A stretch of DNA of 64,000 bases from Candidatus Kryptoniota bacterium (GTDB lineage: Bacteria > Bacteroidota > Ignavibacteria > Kryptoniales > Kryptoniaceae), in contig CALJEK010000031.1 of NCBI GenBank assembly GCA_938074445.1, forward strand, positions 1 to 64,000, given 5' to 3'. Below the pieces are notes generated by a model. That model was not told the origin of the DNA, did no database searches, and worked only from the letters and a program-made list of their open reading frames with translations. Made by a program: the position numbers and the translations under genes. Positions 17,862-27,355 of this stretch are shown here, piece after piece. Positions within the stretch are counted from its first letter, which is position 1; the number at the start of each line of letters is the position of its first letter.

Positions 17862-18989
17862 ATGAAGATAATTATCATAGGTCCTGCTTACCCATATCGC
17901 GGTGGGATAGCGCATTTCACGGGATTGCTTTACAAAAATCTGATCAAAAGAAATCACAACGCTAAAATTTTCAACTTTAAAAGATTATATCCAAAGTTCC
18001 TATTTCCAGGAAAAACTCAATTTGAAAGTTCTTCCGAAGAATTGGAAAAAATTGAAAGCGAAAGGATAATTGACTCGATCAATCCTATAAATTGGCTTAT
18101 CACAGGCTCGAAAATTATAAAAGAAAAGCCAGATGTCGTAATTTTTAAATACTGGCTTCCATTTTTTGCGCCTTGTTTTGGGGTTATCTCCTGCATTGTG
18201 AAACTTTTTTCAAACTCAAAGATAATTTTCATCTGCCATAATATCATCCCTCATGAGAAATTTCCTTTCACCAAAATTCTCACAAAATTTGCCTTCTCAT
18301 TTGTTGATCATTTCATAGTTCAATCTACAGCCGTTGAAAGAGATTTGCTCAATATAAAACCCAAATCAAGTTACAGGAAAGTCTTTCACCCAGTTTATGA
18401 GATCTTCGGTAAGCCGATCGATAAAAACGAAGCGAGAAGACTTATCGGCATCAAACCAGATGAAAAAGTGCTATTATTTTTTGGATATATCAGGGAATAT
18501 AAAGGACTTGACATTCTTTTAAAAAGTATGGGTTTAATTTTAAGCAAATTTCCGGTCAAACTTCTCGTAGTTGGTGAATTCTACGAAGACCCAAAACGAT
18601 ATTATAAAATCGTTGAGGAAGAAGGGATTTCAGATTTTGTCATCTTTAAAAGTGAGTATATCCCAAATGATGAGGTAAAAGTTTATTTCTCCGCTTCCGA
18701 TCTCGTGGTATTGCCGTATGTTTCAGCGACACAAAGTGGAATCGTTCAAATCGCATATAATTTTAACAAACCCGTGATCACAACAAACGTTGGTGGATTG
18801 CCAGAAGTTGTAATTAACAATGTGACAGGATTTGTGGTCGAGCCGTCATCTCAAAGGTTAGCTGAAGCGGTTATAATGTTTTTCACGGAAAATTTTGGTG
18901 AGATTTTTTCAAAAAATATTGAAAATGTGAAAGAAAAATTTTCTTGGGGAAACCTAATTCAAACTATAGAGGAGCTGTCCAGTAAATGA
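17862..18989 (+). CDS. Glycosyltransferase family 4 protein
   Basis: A 375-aa GT-B fold enzyme. The N-terminal GPAYPYRGGIAHFTGLLY is the acceptor-domain glycine loop; the C-terminal domain has LFFGYIREYKGLDILLKS, VVLPYVSATQSGIVQIAY and TNVGGLPEVVINNVTGFVVEP, the nucleotide-sugar binding E-x7-E-like region of GT4. It should transfer an activated hexose on the cytoplasmic face during polysaccharide or glycolipid synthesis. It is coupled to the upstream GT2 with a 3-base gap and ends before a strong bidirectional hairpin. Confidence 0.92.
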   Translation: MKIIIIGPAYPYRGGIAHFTGLLYKNLIKRNHNAKIFNFKRLYPKFLFPGKTQFESSSEELEKIESERIIDSINPINWLITGSKIIKEKPDVVIFKYWLPFFAPCFGVISCIVKLFSNSKIIFICHNIIPHEKFPFTKILTKFAFSFVDHFIVQSTAVERDLLNIKPKSSYRKVFHPVYEIFGKPIDKNEARRLIGIKPDEKVLLFFGYIREYKGLDILLKSMGLILSKFPVKLLVVGEFYEDPKRYYKIVEEEGISDFVIFKSEYIPNDEVKVYFSASDLVVLPYVSATQSGIVQIAYNFNKPVITTNVGGLPEVVINNVTGFVVEPSSQRLAEAVIMFFTENFGEIFSKNIENVKEKFSWGNLIQTIEELSSK

Positions 18990-19021
18990 GGTGGGAAGGT
19001 CGCGATCGGTTTAATAAAATT

Positions 19022-19048
19022 GCGAGCCTGCCTTTAAAGCAGGCTCGC
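19022..19048. terminator. Bidirectional terminator hairpin
   Basis: GCGAGCCTGC pairs perfectly with GCAGGCTCGC across a 7-base loop. It sits between the convergent GT4 gene and the EF-G-like gene; on the minus strand it runs into an AATTTTATT tract, and on the plus strand into TTTGATAT. Confidence 0.88.
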
Positions 19049-19064
19049 TTTGATATAGAGCGGG

Positions 19065-21164
19065 TTATTCTTCTTCAACAGCCTCTTTCTGCTTCTGTGC
19101 CTCCGCTATAATTTTGTCGGCGATTTCTTTCGGAACTTCTTCATAGTGCGAAAATCTGGCTGTAAAAACTCCACGACCTTGTGTCAGGGACCTCAAAACG
19201 GACGAATATCTATAAAGTTCTTTTTGAGGGACATAAGCTTTCACAACTTGATAAGAACCCTCCGCCGTCATACCAATCACCTTACCTCTTTTGCTTGAAA
19301 TGTCGCCAATCACACTGCCCATATATTCTTCGGGAACTTTAACTTCAACTTCATAAATCGGTTCAAGTAAAACAGGATTTGCGTTCATAAATGCTTTCTT
19401 GAAAGCCATTGAAGCTGCTATCTGAAACGCAAGATCGGATGAATCAACAGGATGATATGACCCGTAATCAAGCGTGACTTTAACATCAATTACTGGATAT
19501 CCAGCCAAGATTCCCTTTGCCATAGTGTCGCGCACACCTTTTTCAACCGCTGGGATATAGTTTCTTGGAACAACGCCTCCAACGATTGCATCGACAAATT
19601 CAAATCCACCGCCTCTTGGCAACGGTTCAAGCACAAGCCAAACATCACCGTATTGTCCTCTTCCTCCAGTTTGCCTTTTATATTTGCCCTGTTCCCTTGC
19701 TTTTCCTTTAATCGTCTCGCGATACGGGATCTTCGGTTCACCAAGTTCAACCTCAACCCCATATTTTTCTTTTAACCGCTTCGCTATGATCGTCAAATGC
19801 ATTTCACCTTGACCACTTATCAAGGTTTGCTGTAGTTCATTATCAACTGTGAAAACGAAGGTCGGATCTTCTTCGTGAAGTGCGTGCAAACCAGCGGCGA
19901 TTTTTTCTTCCTCCCCTTTATTCTTTGAGATGATTGCAAATTGAATAACTGGCTCGGGGAACTTGATTGGCGGGATCACAACTGGAAATGTTTTTGTCGA
20001 TAGCGTGTCATTCGTATGAGTATTTTTCAACTTAACAACAGCCCCAATGTCGCCAGCATAAAACTTTTGAACTTCTTTTCTGTCTTTTCCATTTATAATA
20101 TAGAGCTGGCTTAATCTCTCAGTATTTCCGTTGCTTTGATTTACAAGATCAATCCCACGCGTGATTGTGCCAGAAAAAACTTTGAAGAATGAAAACTCAC
20201 CGACATGGGCTTCTGAAATAGTTTTAAAAATGAAAATAACAGGCTCAGCTGAGGAATCGTGATTTAATTTTATTATTTGAGATGAATCGTTTTTTGACGT
20301 TGCTTCAACCGCTTTACTATTTGGTGCTGGGCAGTAGTCGACGATAAAATCAAGGATCGGTTTAATCCCAATGTTGTGATACGCATCGGCACAAAAGATA
20401 GGATAGATTTTTCTTTCGACAATAGCCTTAGTAAATCCAGTCCTTAATTCTTCATCAGTTAAACCTCCGTTTTCAAAAAACTTATTTAACAACTCTTCGT
20501 CGGTTTCAGCTATGGCTTCGATTAACTCTTCGCGTAATTTGTTTGCTTTGTCGCTCAAATTCTGCGGAATTTCTTCTTCAGTATAATTTCCGGATAAATC
20601 TTTTGAAAACTTCAAAACTTTCATCCTGATAATATCAACAATTGAGTCAAAATTTGTCCCTTGGTTTACAGGGAATTGGACCACAACCGCTTCATGACCG
20701 AATCTTTCCCGTATTTGATTCACAACATTATCAAAATTTGAATGTTCAGCGTCAAGCTTGTTGACAACAAATACAACGCTATTATTAGCCTCCTTAGCCA
20801 GGTCCCAAGCAGTTTCAGTGCCAATCTCAACCCCTTCAATTGATTTGACTAAAAGAAGCGCTGTATCCGCAACCTTCAAACCACATTTAACCTCACCGAT
20901 GAAATCAGCATAACCAGGCATATCAATTATGTTGAGCTTCGTGTCCTTCCACTCGCAGTGCAAAAGAGATAGATTGATTGATACTTGTTGTGCAATTTCA
21001 TCTGGGTGGTAATCTGAAACAGTATTTCCCTCTGCAACTCTCCCAAGTCTTGTTGTTACACCAGCACTATAGAGTATTGCCTCTGCAAAAGATGTTTTAC
21101 CTGAACCTCCATGACCGATTAAACCGATATTTCTAATTTTTCCCGTTGGGTACTCCTTCACCAC
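19065..21164 (-). CDS. Elongation factor G-like translational GTPase (non-canonical EF-G paralogue)
   Basis: All EF-G domains are present in 699 aa. The P-loop is GHGGSGKTS rather than the AHIDAGKTT of canonical EF-G, and G3 reads DMPGYADF, so Tyr85 replaces the catalytic His of EF-Tu/EF-G. NKLDAEHSN is G4. Domain IV has the GGRGQYGDVWLVLEPLPRG region. These features define the EF-G-like (type II/EF-G2) subgroup, whose role in translocation or recycling is unsettled. It is monocistronic in context, not beside rpsL/rpsG/tuf. The GTG start is supported by an AAGGAGG Shine-Dalgarno seven bases upstream. Confidence 0.9.
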   Translation of the reverse strand: MVKEYPTGKIRNIGLIGHGGSGKTSFAEAILYSAGVTTRLGRVAEGNTVSDYHPDEIAQQVSINLSLLHCEWKDTKLNIIDMPGYADFIGEVKCGLKVADTALLLVKSIEGVEIGTETAWDLAKEANNSVVFVVNKLDAEHSNFDNVVNQIRERFGHEAVVVQFPVNQGTNFDSIVDIIRMKVLKFSKDLSGNYTEEEIPQNLSDKANKLREELIEAIAETDEELLNKFFENGGLTDEELRTGFTKAIVERKIYPIFCADAYHNIGIKPILDFIVDYCPAPNSKAVEATSKNDSSQIIKLNHDSSAEPVIFIFKTISEAHVGEFSFFKVFSGTITRGIDLVNQSNGNTERLSQLYIINGKDRKEVQKFYAGDIGAVVKLKNTHTNDTLSTKTFPVVIPPIKFPEPVIQFAIISKNKGEEEKIAAGLHALHEEDPTFVFTVDNELQQTLISGQGEMHLTIIAKRLKEKYGVEVELGEPKIPYRETIKGKAREQGKYKRQTGGRGQYGDVWLVLEPLPRGGGFEFVDAIVGGVVPRNYIPAVEKGVRDTMAKGILAGYPVIDVKVTLDYGSYHPVDSSDLAFQIAASMAFKKAFMNANPVLLEPIYEVEVKVPEEYMGSVIGDISSKRGKVIGMTAEGSYQVVKAYVPQKELYRYSSVLRSLTQGRGVFTARFSHYEEVPKEIADKIIAEAQKQKEAVEEE

Positions 21165-21189
21165 TTATCAACCTCCTTATCTTTTTGTG

Positions 21190-21570
21190 TTATGCTTTTA
21201 ACTTTGAGATAACTGTACGGATTGCCTTTATTAAAGCAAATATCTTCGTTAAGCCAGACGGCAAACCTTCGGGAGAACTATCAAATGAAAAGACATTTTT
21301 GAAACGCTGAAAGTATGATTGAGCTGTTTCATACAGGTTTTGAATCGTCTCAAATTGAGACTGCGCCTTCGTTGTCATATCCAAAAGTTGCTCAGATACC
21401 TTTTGAAAATTTTCAAGGATTGCCGGAAATCTGGAGTTGAACTCCTCGCTCGTTTTATTCAAATTTTCAAGCAATGTTTTCAATCTCACGAAGACAATAA
21501 CGAGATAAACAATGGCAACAACCGCACTGGCGAGCAATAAGACAGTCAGGATTTGAATTAACAGTTCCAT
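21190..21570 (-). CDS. DUF948-like membrane-anchored coiled-coil protein
   Basis: A 126-aa protein with one N-terminal membrane helix (ILTVLLLASAVVAIVYLVIVFVRL) followed by an amphipathic helix region with few glycines (LLENLNKTSEEFNSRFPAILENFQKVSEQL). This is the DUF948 layout, often found beside YtxH genes, as here. It may be a general stress or envelope-associated protein; no enzymatic motif is present. A terminator separates it from the upstream YtxH gene, so it may have its own promoter. Confidence 0.75.
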   Translation of the reverse strand: MELLIQILTVLLLASAVVAIVYLVIVFVRLKTLLENLNKTSEEFNSRFPAILENFQKVSEQLLDMTTKAQSQFETIQNLYETAQSYFQRFKNVFSFDSSPEGLPSGLTKIFALIKAIRTVISKLKA

Positions 21571-21603
21571 TTTTACAATCTCTCGGTTAATTTTAAAAAT
21601 AAA

Positions 21604-21628
21604 AAGGCAAGACTTAAAGTCTTGCCTT
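21604..21628 (-). terminator. Rho-independent terminator after the YtxH gene
   Basis: AAGGCAAGAC pairs with GTCTTGCCTT around a short TTAAA loop, and the minus strand continues TTTTTATTTTT, a good U-tract. It ends the YtxH transcript before the DUF948 gene. Confidence 0.88.
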
Positions 21629-21640
21629 ATCTAACAGGAT

Positions 21641-21991
21641 TTAAGATTTCTTCTTCGTTTCTTCTTTATAAGTTTCAACTCCCGACTTCACCGCTTCCTT
21701 AATCGTGTCCACCTTTTGTTTTGCTGAAGCGATTATTTCATCAACTTCTTTCTTGATCTTCTCTGCTTCTTCTTTTGCTTTTTCAACTATTTCCTCAGTC
21801 TTTACCTTAGCCTCGCCAATATATTCATCTGCTTTCTCTTTTGCCCGCGCAACCTTTTCCTTCACTAAAGTTCTCATTTCACTCCCACTCTTCGGTGTGA
21901 ACAACATAGCGAGGATCGCTCCCAAAGCGCTCCCTGCTAAAAAGCCAATTAAAAATCCCTTAAACATTCCCTCATTGTTATTTCGTGCCAT
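21641..21991 (-). CDS. YtxH domain protein
   Basis: The start is the ATG at 21991 (MARNNNEGMFKG): a GGAGG Shine-Dalgarno lies five bases upstream, and the TTG in the ORF track overlaps that site. A glycine-rich membrane segment (GFLIGFLAGSALGAILAMLFTPKSG) is followed by a highly charged helix of about 75 residues (EKVARAKEKADEYIGEAKV), the standard YtxH arrangement. These small proteins are linked to general stress in Firmicutes; here the function is unknown. It pairs with the DUF948 gene downstream. Confidence 0.85.
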   Translation of the reverse strand: MARNNNEGMFKGFLIGFLAGSALGAILAMLFTPKSGSEMRTLVKEKVARAKEKADEYIGEAKVKTEEIVEKAKEEAEKIKKEVDEIIASAKQKVDTIKEAVKSGVETYKEETKKKS

Positions 21992-22162
21992 ATCATCCTC
22001 CAAAATTTATTTTGACAAGTCAAAGATAAGATAAAAAGTAAAGCATAAAAAATCAAGAAACTGCAAACAACCCTTGCGCAAAACCCGCCTATTGAAGTTT
22101 TACTTGAAAATTTTTAACTTTACAAAGGTAAACTCTTCCAGAACAAAAATCGGGGTAAAACT

Positions 22163-22333
22163 ATGATGGAAGAAAAAAATTTAAACTTGCCGGAAGAACT
22201 TTGCAGGGAAATTGAAAATATTATCAAAACCGCTGGTCTCACAATTGAGGAAAAAATAAAACTATGGAATGATATAGTTGAGTTTATATCCAAATGGATT
22301 GAAATGAACACGGAACATCACGAAGGGGGTTAA
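22163..22333 (+). CDS. Small hypothetical protein (56 aa)
   Basis: An open frame too short for the ORF track encodes MMEEKNLNLPEELCREIENI and continues to a charged end, EMNTEHHEGG. Helix-rich, acidic, with a CxxxI and a KLWNDIVEFISKWIE amphipathic stretch. A GGGG sequence nine bases before the ATG could serve as ribosome site, and a perfect hairpin terminator follows eight bases after the stop, which supports a real gene. It is divergent from the YtxH gene. I do not recognise it. Confidence 0.5.
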   Translation: MMEEKNLNLPEELCREIENIIKTAGLTIEEKIKLWNDIVEFISKWIEMNTEHHEGG

Positions 22334-22342
22334 TATTTAGAA

Positions 22343-22364
22343 GAGGGGCTTAAAAAAGCCCCTC
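22343..22364. terminator. Bidirectional terminator hairpin
   Basis: GAGGGGCTT pairs perfectly with AAGCCCCTC across an AAAA loop, between the small plus-strand ORF and the minus-strand fbp gene. It probably serves both. Confidence 0.8.
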
Positions 22365-22371
22365 GCCCAGT

Positions 22372-23379
22372 TCAATCTTCTGCTTTCCCTTGCAAAAACT
22401 TCTCTGCAAGTTTTACATCTTCCTCGCTTCCGATGAAAAGCGGGGTCCTTTGATGTAGACTTGTTGGTTTTATATCAAGTATGTTTTGAAAGCCATTACT
22501 CGCTCTACCGCCTGCCTTTTCAACTACATAAGCTAATGGCGCTGCTTCATAAATTAATCTCAATTTCCCCTCTGGATTTTTTGCATCCCCAGGATACATA
22601 AAGATTCCCCCATATAAAAGCGTCCGATGAAAATCAGCGACGAGAGTTCCAACATATCTTAACTTGTAAGGTCTACCCGTTGCTTTATCCTCCGCCTTGA
22701 GATAATTGATAAATTTTTTCATATTCTCATCCCATCTCTCGTAATAACCCTCGTTCACACTATAAATATCCCCCTTCTTCGGGATTTTGATGTTTTCGTG
22801 GGACAGCAAAAATTCACCTATACTTGGATCAAGCGTGAACCCATGAACACCGTTGCCAGTGGTATAAACAAAGATTGTGCTTGAACCATAAACAATATAA
22901 CCAGCAGCGACGAGATTTCGCCCAGGCTGCAACACATCCTCTTCAGTTCCTTTACCCGATTGAGTTACGCGACGGAAAATTCCGAATATAGAGCCAATAG
23001 ATACATTAACATCAATATTCGAGCTACCATCAAGTGGATCAAAAATGAGAACATACTTACCCTTCGCAAGCTCCTCTGGAATTTCAATTAATTCCTTGCT
23101 CTCCTCACTCGCCATGACGCAAAGATGTCCCCCTTTTTGCATAACATTAATGAAAATTTCATTCGCAAATTCATCAAGTTTTTGAACAACATCCCCCGAG
23201 ATGTTAACTTTACCTGTTGAACCAATGATATCTACAAGACCAGCTTTAGAAACCTCACGCCAGACGATCTTTGCTGCAAGAGCGATATCAGTTAAAAGCT
23301 TTGAAAATTCGCCCGTTGCCCCGGGAATTTCGTGTTCCCTTTCAATTATGAATCGCTCAATTGTGATGATGCGTTGCAT
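22372..23379 (-). CDS. fbp: Fructose-1,6-bisphosphatase class 1
   Basis: Fbp removes the 1-phosphate of fructose 1,6-bisphosphate in gluconeogenesis. The class I metal and phosphate signature FDPLDGSSNIDVNVSIGSIF is intact, as are YVGTLVADFHRTLLYGGIF and KLRLIYEAAPLAYVVEKAGG. At 335 aa it is full length. A GGAGGG Shine-Dalgarno precedes the ATG. It sits just downstream of the ABC exporter pair but is functionally unrelated. With the malic enzyme-PTA fusion in this window it suggests growth on organic acids with gluconeogenic flow. Confidence 0.96.
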   Translation of the reverse strand: MQRIITIERFIIEREHEIPGATGEFSKLLTDIALAAKIVWREVSKAGLVDIIGSTGKVNISGDVVQKLDEFANEIFINVMQKGGHLCVMASEESKELIEIPEELAKGKYVLIFDPLDGSSNIDVNVSIGSIFGIFRRVTQSGKGTEEDVLQPGRNLVAAGYIVYGSSTIFVYTTGNGVHGFTLDPSIGEFLLSHENIKIPKKGDIYSVNEGYYERWDENMKKFINYLKAEDKATGRPYKLRYVGTLVADFHRTLLYGGIFMYPGDAKNPEGKLRLIYEAAPLAYVVEKAGGRASNGFQNILDIKPTSLHQRTPLFIGSEEDVKLAEKFLQGKAED

Positions 23380-23447
23380 AGTTGAGCCCTCCTTGATTTT
23401 TAATTTTTAATTTTCAATTTTCAAAGGGTCATCTTCTTAAGATGACA

Positions 23448-25283
23448 TCACTTCGCCGTCCCCGATACATTGACAAGTTTTGATTTTCTCTCTTTATACT
23501 GCAATTGATAAAGACGATAGTAAATTCCTTTTAACGCGAGCAACTCATCATGTGTCCCAATTTCGCGAACCTCGCCCTTATGAAGAACAATTATTTTATC
23601 AACATTTTGAATCGTCGACAATCTGTGAGCAATCACTATCGCAGTTCTATTTTCAAGAAGTTTTCCAATCGCATTCTGGATCACTCTTTCAGTTTCAACA
23701 TCAACACTTGATGTCGCCTCGTCGAGGACAAGAATTTTAGGGTCATAAACCAAGGCTCGAACAAACGAGATAAGTTGTTTTTCCCCAACCGATAAATTTG
23801 CTCCTCTTTCTTGAACAACCTCAAAGTAACCATTTGGTAATCTTTCGATGAATTGATCTGCTCCGATCAACCGTGCGGATTCGATAACTTTTTCAATCTT
23901 TATATTCTCATTTCCAAGCGTTATGTTTGTAAAAATATCCCCTGAAAAGAGCAAAACATCCTGTAAAACTACAGCGATGTGCTTTCTTAATTCTTTCTCA
24001 TCAATGTTTTTTATATCTATCCCGTCAATTAAAATTCGTCCCTTTTGGACAGTATAAAACTTGCATATCAAATTTATAATCGTGCTTTTCCCTGAACCAG
24101 TCGCTCCAACTATGGCGACCTTCTCTCCAGCATTAATTTTAAAAGAAACATTTTTCAAAATCCAGTCATCGTCAGATATCATTTCACCATCATGTTTATA
24201 TGCAAACCAAACATTTTCAAATTCGATCTCACCGCAAAGTTTTTCAAGTTTTACGGGATTTTCAGGCTGTTTTATAAAAATTTTCGTGTCAAGCAATTTA
24301 AAAATTCTCTCAGCTGAAGCCATCGCTGTTTGAAAAATATTGTATTTCTCAGACAAATCTCTTACAGGTCTGAAAAACATTTCAGTATACTGGAGGAATG
24401 AAATCAAAACACCAATGGTCACTGTACCCTTGATGACTTCGCCACCCCCATACCAGATTATAAGCCCAATTCCAAGTGCACTGATTAACTCAACCGCTGG
24501 GTAAAAAACAGCATAATAAAAAATTGATTTTATATTTGCGTCCCTATATTTCGCATTTATCCGATCAAATTTCTCAAATTCTTTCTCCTCCCTATGAAAA
24601 ACTTGAACTACACTTATGCCAGAAAAACGTTCTTGCAAGAAAGCGTTTATTCTTGCAATTAATGTTCTTACCTCTCTGTACGCTTCCCTCGCCTTCTTCC
24701 TGAACAAAAAAGTCGCATAAAAAAGCAACGGCAAAACGCTCAAAGTGACAAGTGAAAGTTCGAAACTCAACTTGAACATAAAGTATAAAATCCCCAAGAT
24801 TGTAAATATATCCCCGAAGACGAGAACTATCCCAGATGAATACATTTCATTTAAAGATTCCACATCGTTGGTAACCCTTGTCACAAGCCGACCCGTTGGA
24901 TTTTTATCAAAAAACCTCAAAGCGAGCCTCTGCAAATGATTAAAAATTTCCATCCTTAAATCAAAGATCGTTTTTTGCCCAATCCATTCAGTTATATAAC
25001 TCAAAAGATATTGCAACCCCCCTTGCAAAAACAAAATACCAAGAAGAAGCAAAGTCAATTTTGTAAGTCCAGAATAGTCTGACTTTAAAATGTAATCATC
25101 TATCGCAAACTTTGTTATATAAGGTCGCAATGGGTTTAAAACCGCAAGGATCAACACAAGCAAGATTGAAATTAAAACTTGCTTCCAATATGGCTTCACA
25201 TATTTTAGAAGTCGCTTCATTAACCTTGAGTCATAAGCCTTGCCAAGTATTTCGTCATCTCTGAAATCATGCATAAGTTGCAA
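23448..25283 (-). CDS. ABC exporter subunit, catalytically competent half
   Basis: A 611-aa half-transporter: six membrane helices (residues about 30-320) then a nucleotide-binding domain with Walker A GATGSGKST, signature LSVGEKQ and Walker B ILVLDEATSSVD, which keeps the catalytic Glu. It lies 11 bases after the companion subunit, whose Walker B ends in Asp-Asp. The pair therefore resembles heterodimeric exporters such as TM287/288 or TmrAB. Substrates of such pumps are lipids or drugs; nothing here identifies one. MNKVI-type signal absent; start MQLMHDFRDDE at 25283. Confidence 0.9.
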   Translation of the reverse strand: MQLMHDFRDDEILGKAYDSRLMKRLLKYVKPYWKQVLISILLVLILAVLNPLRPYITKFAIDDYILKSDYSGLTKLTLLLLGILFLQGGLQYLLSYITEWIGQKTIFDLRMEIFNHLQRLALRFFDKNPTGRLVTRVTNDVESLNEMYSSGIVLVFGDIFTILGILYFMFKLSFELSLVTLSVLPLLFYATFLFRKKAREAYREVRTLIARINAFLQERFSGISVVQVFHREEKEFEKFDRINAKYRDANIKSIFYYAVFYPAVELISALGIGLIIWYGGGEVIKGTVTIGVLISFLQYTEMFFRPVRDLSEKYNIFQTAMASAERIFKLLDTKIFIKQPENPVKLEKLCGEIEFENVWFAYKHDGEMISDDDWILKNVSFKINAGEKVAIVGATGSGKSTIINLICKFYTVQKGRILIDGIDIKNIDEKELRKHIAVVLQDVLLFSGDIFTNITLGNENIKIEKVIESARLIGADQFIERLPNGYFEVVQERGANLSVGEKQLISFVRALVYDPKILVLDEATSSVDVETERVIQNAIGKLLENRTAIVIAHRLSTIQNVDKIIVLHKGEVREIGTHDELLALKGIYYRLYQLQYKERKSKLVNVSGTAK

Positions 25284-25294
25284 AAAAATTTATT

Positions 25295-27040
25295 TCACAT
25301 TTTTTCGAGCTCCTCTTCAAGGATCTGCTTTAGATAAAGGTCTGCGTAAATCCCACCAAGTTCAAGGAGTTCATCATGGGTTCCTCGCTCAACAATTTTA
25401 CCATCATCAAGCACAATGATTAAATCAGCATCCTTAACCGCAGTTATTCTATGGCTTATAATTATCGTTGTCCTTCCCTTCCTAAACTCTTTTAAATTTT
25501 TTAAAATCATCTCTTCCGTATAAGCATCGACTGATGAGAACGAATCATCAAGTATTAAAATTTTCGGCTTTTTTATCAAAGCCCGAGCAAGCCCAACCCT
25601 TTGCCTCTGCCCACCGGATAGTGTTATACCTCTTTCTCCGACAACCGTATCAAATCCGTTTGGAAATTCAAGCACCTCATCGTAAATATGAGCAATTTTT
25701 GCAACTTCGAAAACTTCCTCATCGCTTACACTATCAACCCCAAATGTTATGTTGTTTTTTACCGAATCAGAAAATAAAAAGACCTCTTGCTGGACATAAC
25801 CAATGCTTTCCCTCAAAACTTTGAGCGGAATTTTCTTAACATTAATCCCATCTATCAAAACCTCCCCCTTATCTGGATCAAATAATCTTGGGATCAAATT
25901 GACCAAAGTTGTTTTTCCGCTTCCTGTATATCCAACTATTCCGACTGTTTGCCCCTGTTTGATCTCAAAGTCTATGCCTTTTAAAACATAACTTTCGGAG
26001 TCGGGATATTTAAACCATACATTTTTAAATTTGACCTCGCCTTTTATCTCCTTGATTGAGAAATCAGTTTCACTTGTGTCCCTTATCTGCGGTTCAACTT
26101 TGAGAACCTCAAGCAATCTATCCATAGAAGCTGAAGCCCTTTGCGTCAGATTAACAATCCATCCAAACGCAATCATCGGCCAGATTAAATAACCAAGGTA
26201 AATCAAAAACGATGTTATTTGCCCAAGCGTCATTGCGCCCTTAATAACTTGATAACCGCCATACCACACGACAATTATGATTGAAATCCCCGTTATCAAA
26301 ATCATCAATGGGTAAGTTAAAGATTGAACCTTGATAAGTTTTATATTTTTCATCATGTAGTCAAAGTTCAATTTCCTAAATTTTTCAACCTCGTAATCTT
26401 CCCTGACATAGGATTTTACAACCCTTATCCCAGCGATGTTCTCCTGCGCTACTGTTGTTATGGTTCCAAAATGCTCCTGTATATCTTCGTACTTTTCATG
26501 CAAAATTTTACCAACTCTATAAACAAGATAGGAAATCAACGGAAGTGGCATTAAAGTTAAAAGCGTAAGTTTAAAATTCATCGAAAACATAATAGCGAGT
26601 ATCACGATGAATTCTATCACGGTCTCAATTGAATACATTATCCCTGGTCCCAAGAAGTTCCTCACAGAAGGTATATCATTTGTAGCATAAGCCATTATAT
26701 CTCCAACTCTTTTATTTCTGAAATAAAGATAATGGAGACTCTGCACATGGCGATAGAAATCATTTCGCAAATCATATTCAATTTTTCTCGATGCAACAAT
26801 TATAGTCTGTCGCGTGAAAAAAGAAGCAATTCCGCTCAGAAGGGTTGAACCAATCACAAGCGAAGCAAACCAAAGAAGCTTTTCCCCAGTTATTCCAAGC
26901 TTTAAATTATCAACCGCACGACCAATTAAAATTGGAATCACGACATAAAAAGCTTCGCTCACGAGGATAGACAAAATCCCCAGAAAAATTAACTTCTTGT
27001 ATTTTAAAATGTAAGGTTTAAGCTCGAATAATGAACGCAT
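25295..27040 (-). CDS. ABC exporter subunit with degenerate catalytic site
   Basis: A 581-aa ABC half-transporter with N-terminal six-helix membrane domain and ATPase domain: Walker A GYTGSGKTT, full signature LSGGQRQRVGLARAL, but Walker B ILILDDSFSSVD, where Asp replaces the catalytic Glu. In heterodimeric exporters one site is degenerate in exactly this way, so this subunit and the next gene should form one transporter with a single hydrolytic site. It is the first gene of the pair; 84 bases separate it from the CDGSH gene upstream. Confidence 0.9.
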   Translation of the reverse strand: MRSLFELKPYILKYKKLIFLGILSILVSEAFYVVIPILIGRAVDNLKLGITGEKLLWFASLVIGSTLLSGIASFFTRQTIIVASRKIEYDLRNDFYRHVQSLHYLYFRNKRVGDIMAYATNDIPSVRNFLGPGIMYSIETVIEFIVILAIMFSMNFKLTLLTLMPLPLISYLVYRVGKILHEKYEDIQEHFGTITTVAQENIAGIRVVKSYVREDYEVEKFRKLNFDYMMKNIKLIKVQSLTYPLMILITGISIIIVVWYGGYQVIKGAMTLGQITSFLIYLGYLIWPMIAFGWIVNLTQRASASMDRLLEVLKVEPQIRDTSETDFSIKEIKGEVKFKNVWFKYPDSESYVLKGIDFEIKQGQTVGIVGYTGSGKTTLVNLIPRLFDPDKGEVLIDGINVKKIPLKVLRESIGYVQQEVFLFSDSVKNNITFGVDSVSDEEVFEVAKIAHIYDEVLEFPNGFDTVVGERGITLSGGQRQRVGLARALIKKPKILILDDSFSSVDAYTEEMILKNLKEFRKGRTTIIISHRITAVKDADLIIVLDDGKIVERGTHDELLELGGIYADLYLKQILEEELEKM

Positions 27041-27124
27041 AAGATTTATAGAAAAAATTTAATTAACTTGGCTCAAGTTTTCGCACTTCGCACTGCTCAA
27101 AAATTCCCTGCAGGGTGGGAGGAT

Positions 27125-27355
27125 TTATATATTTCCAGAGGTTTCAATTATCTTTATGTTCACACCCTTTGCGGAAAAATTAATTTTTTTGTGCGTCCCA
27201 TCGCAAAACGGCTTATTCTCCGAGCCACCGCACCTGCAGAGAGCAACTGTTTTCTTTTCTATGAGCTCTTTCCCTGTATCTTTTTCAACTTCAAAAACCC
27301 CATTCTCTATTTCAATCACATACGGACCGTTTTCATTTGCCCTTATCCTGACCAT
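27125..27355 (-). CDS. CDGSH iron-sulfur domain protein
   Basis: CRCGGSENKPFCDGTH matches the CDGSH pattern (CxCx2Sx3PxCDGTH) that binds a [2Fe-2S] cluster through three Cys and one His. I start at the ATG at 27355 (MVRIRANENGPYVIE): a GAGGT ribosome site is just upstream, and the track's upstream leader is Lys/Leu-rich and not family-like. The 76-aa product would be a small cytoplasmic redox or Fe-S transfer protein. It is divergent from the DedA-type gene. Exact role unknown for single-domain bacterial members. Confidence 0.9.
   Translation of the reverse strand: MVRIRANENGPYVIEIENGVFEVEKDTGKELIEKKTVALCRCGGSENKPFCDGTHKKINFSAKGVNIKIIETSGNI

Noticed and set aside
27101-27118. CCCTGCAGGG palindrome between the ABC exporter and the CDGSH gene
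   Set aside because: Ten bases with no loop, no T-tract; too short to support as terminator or operator.
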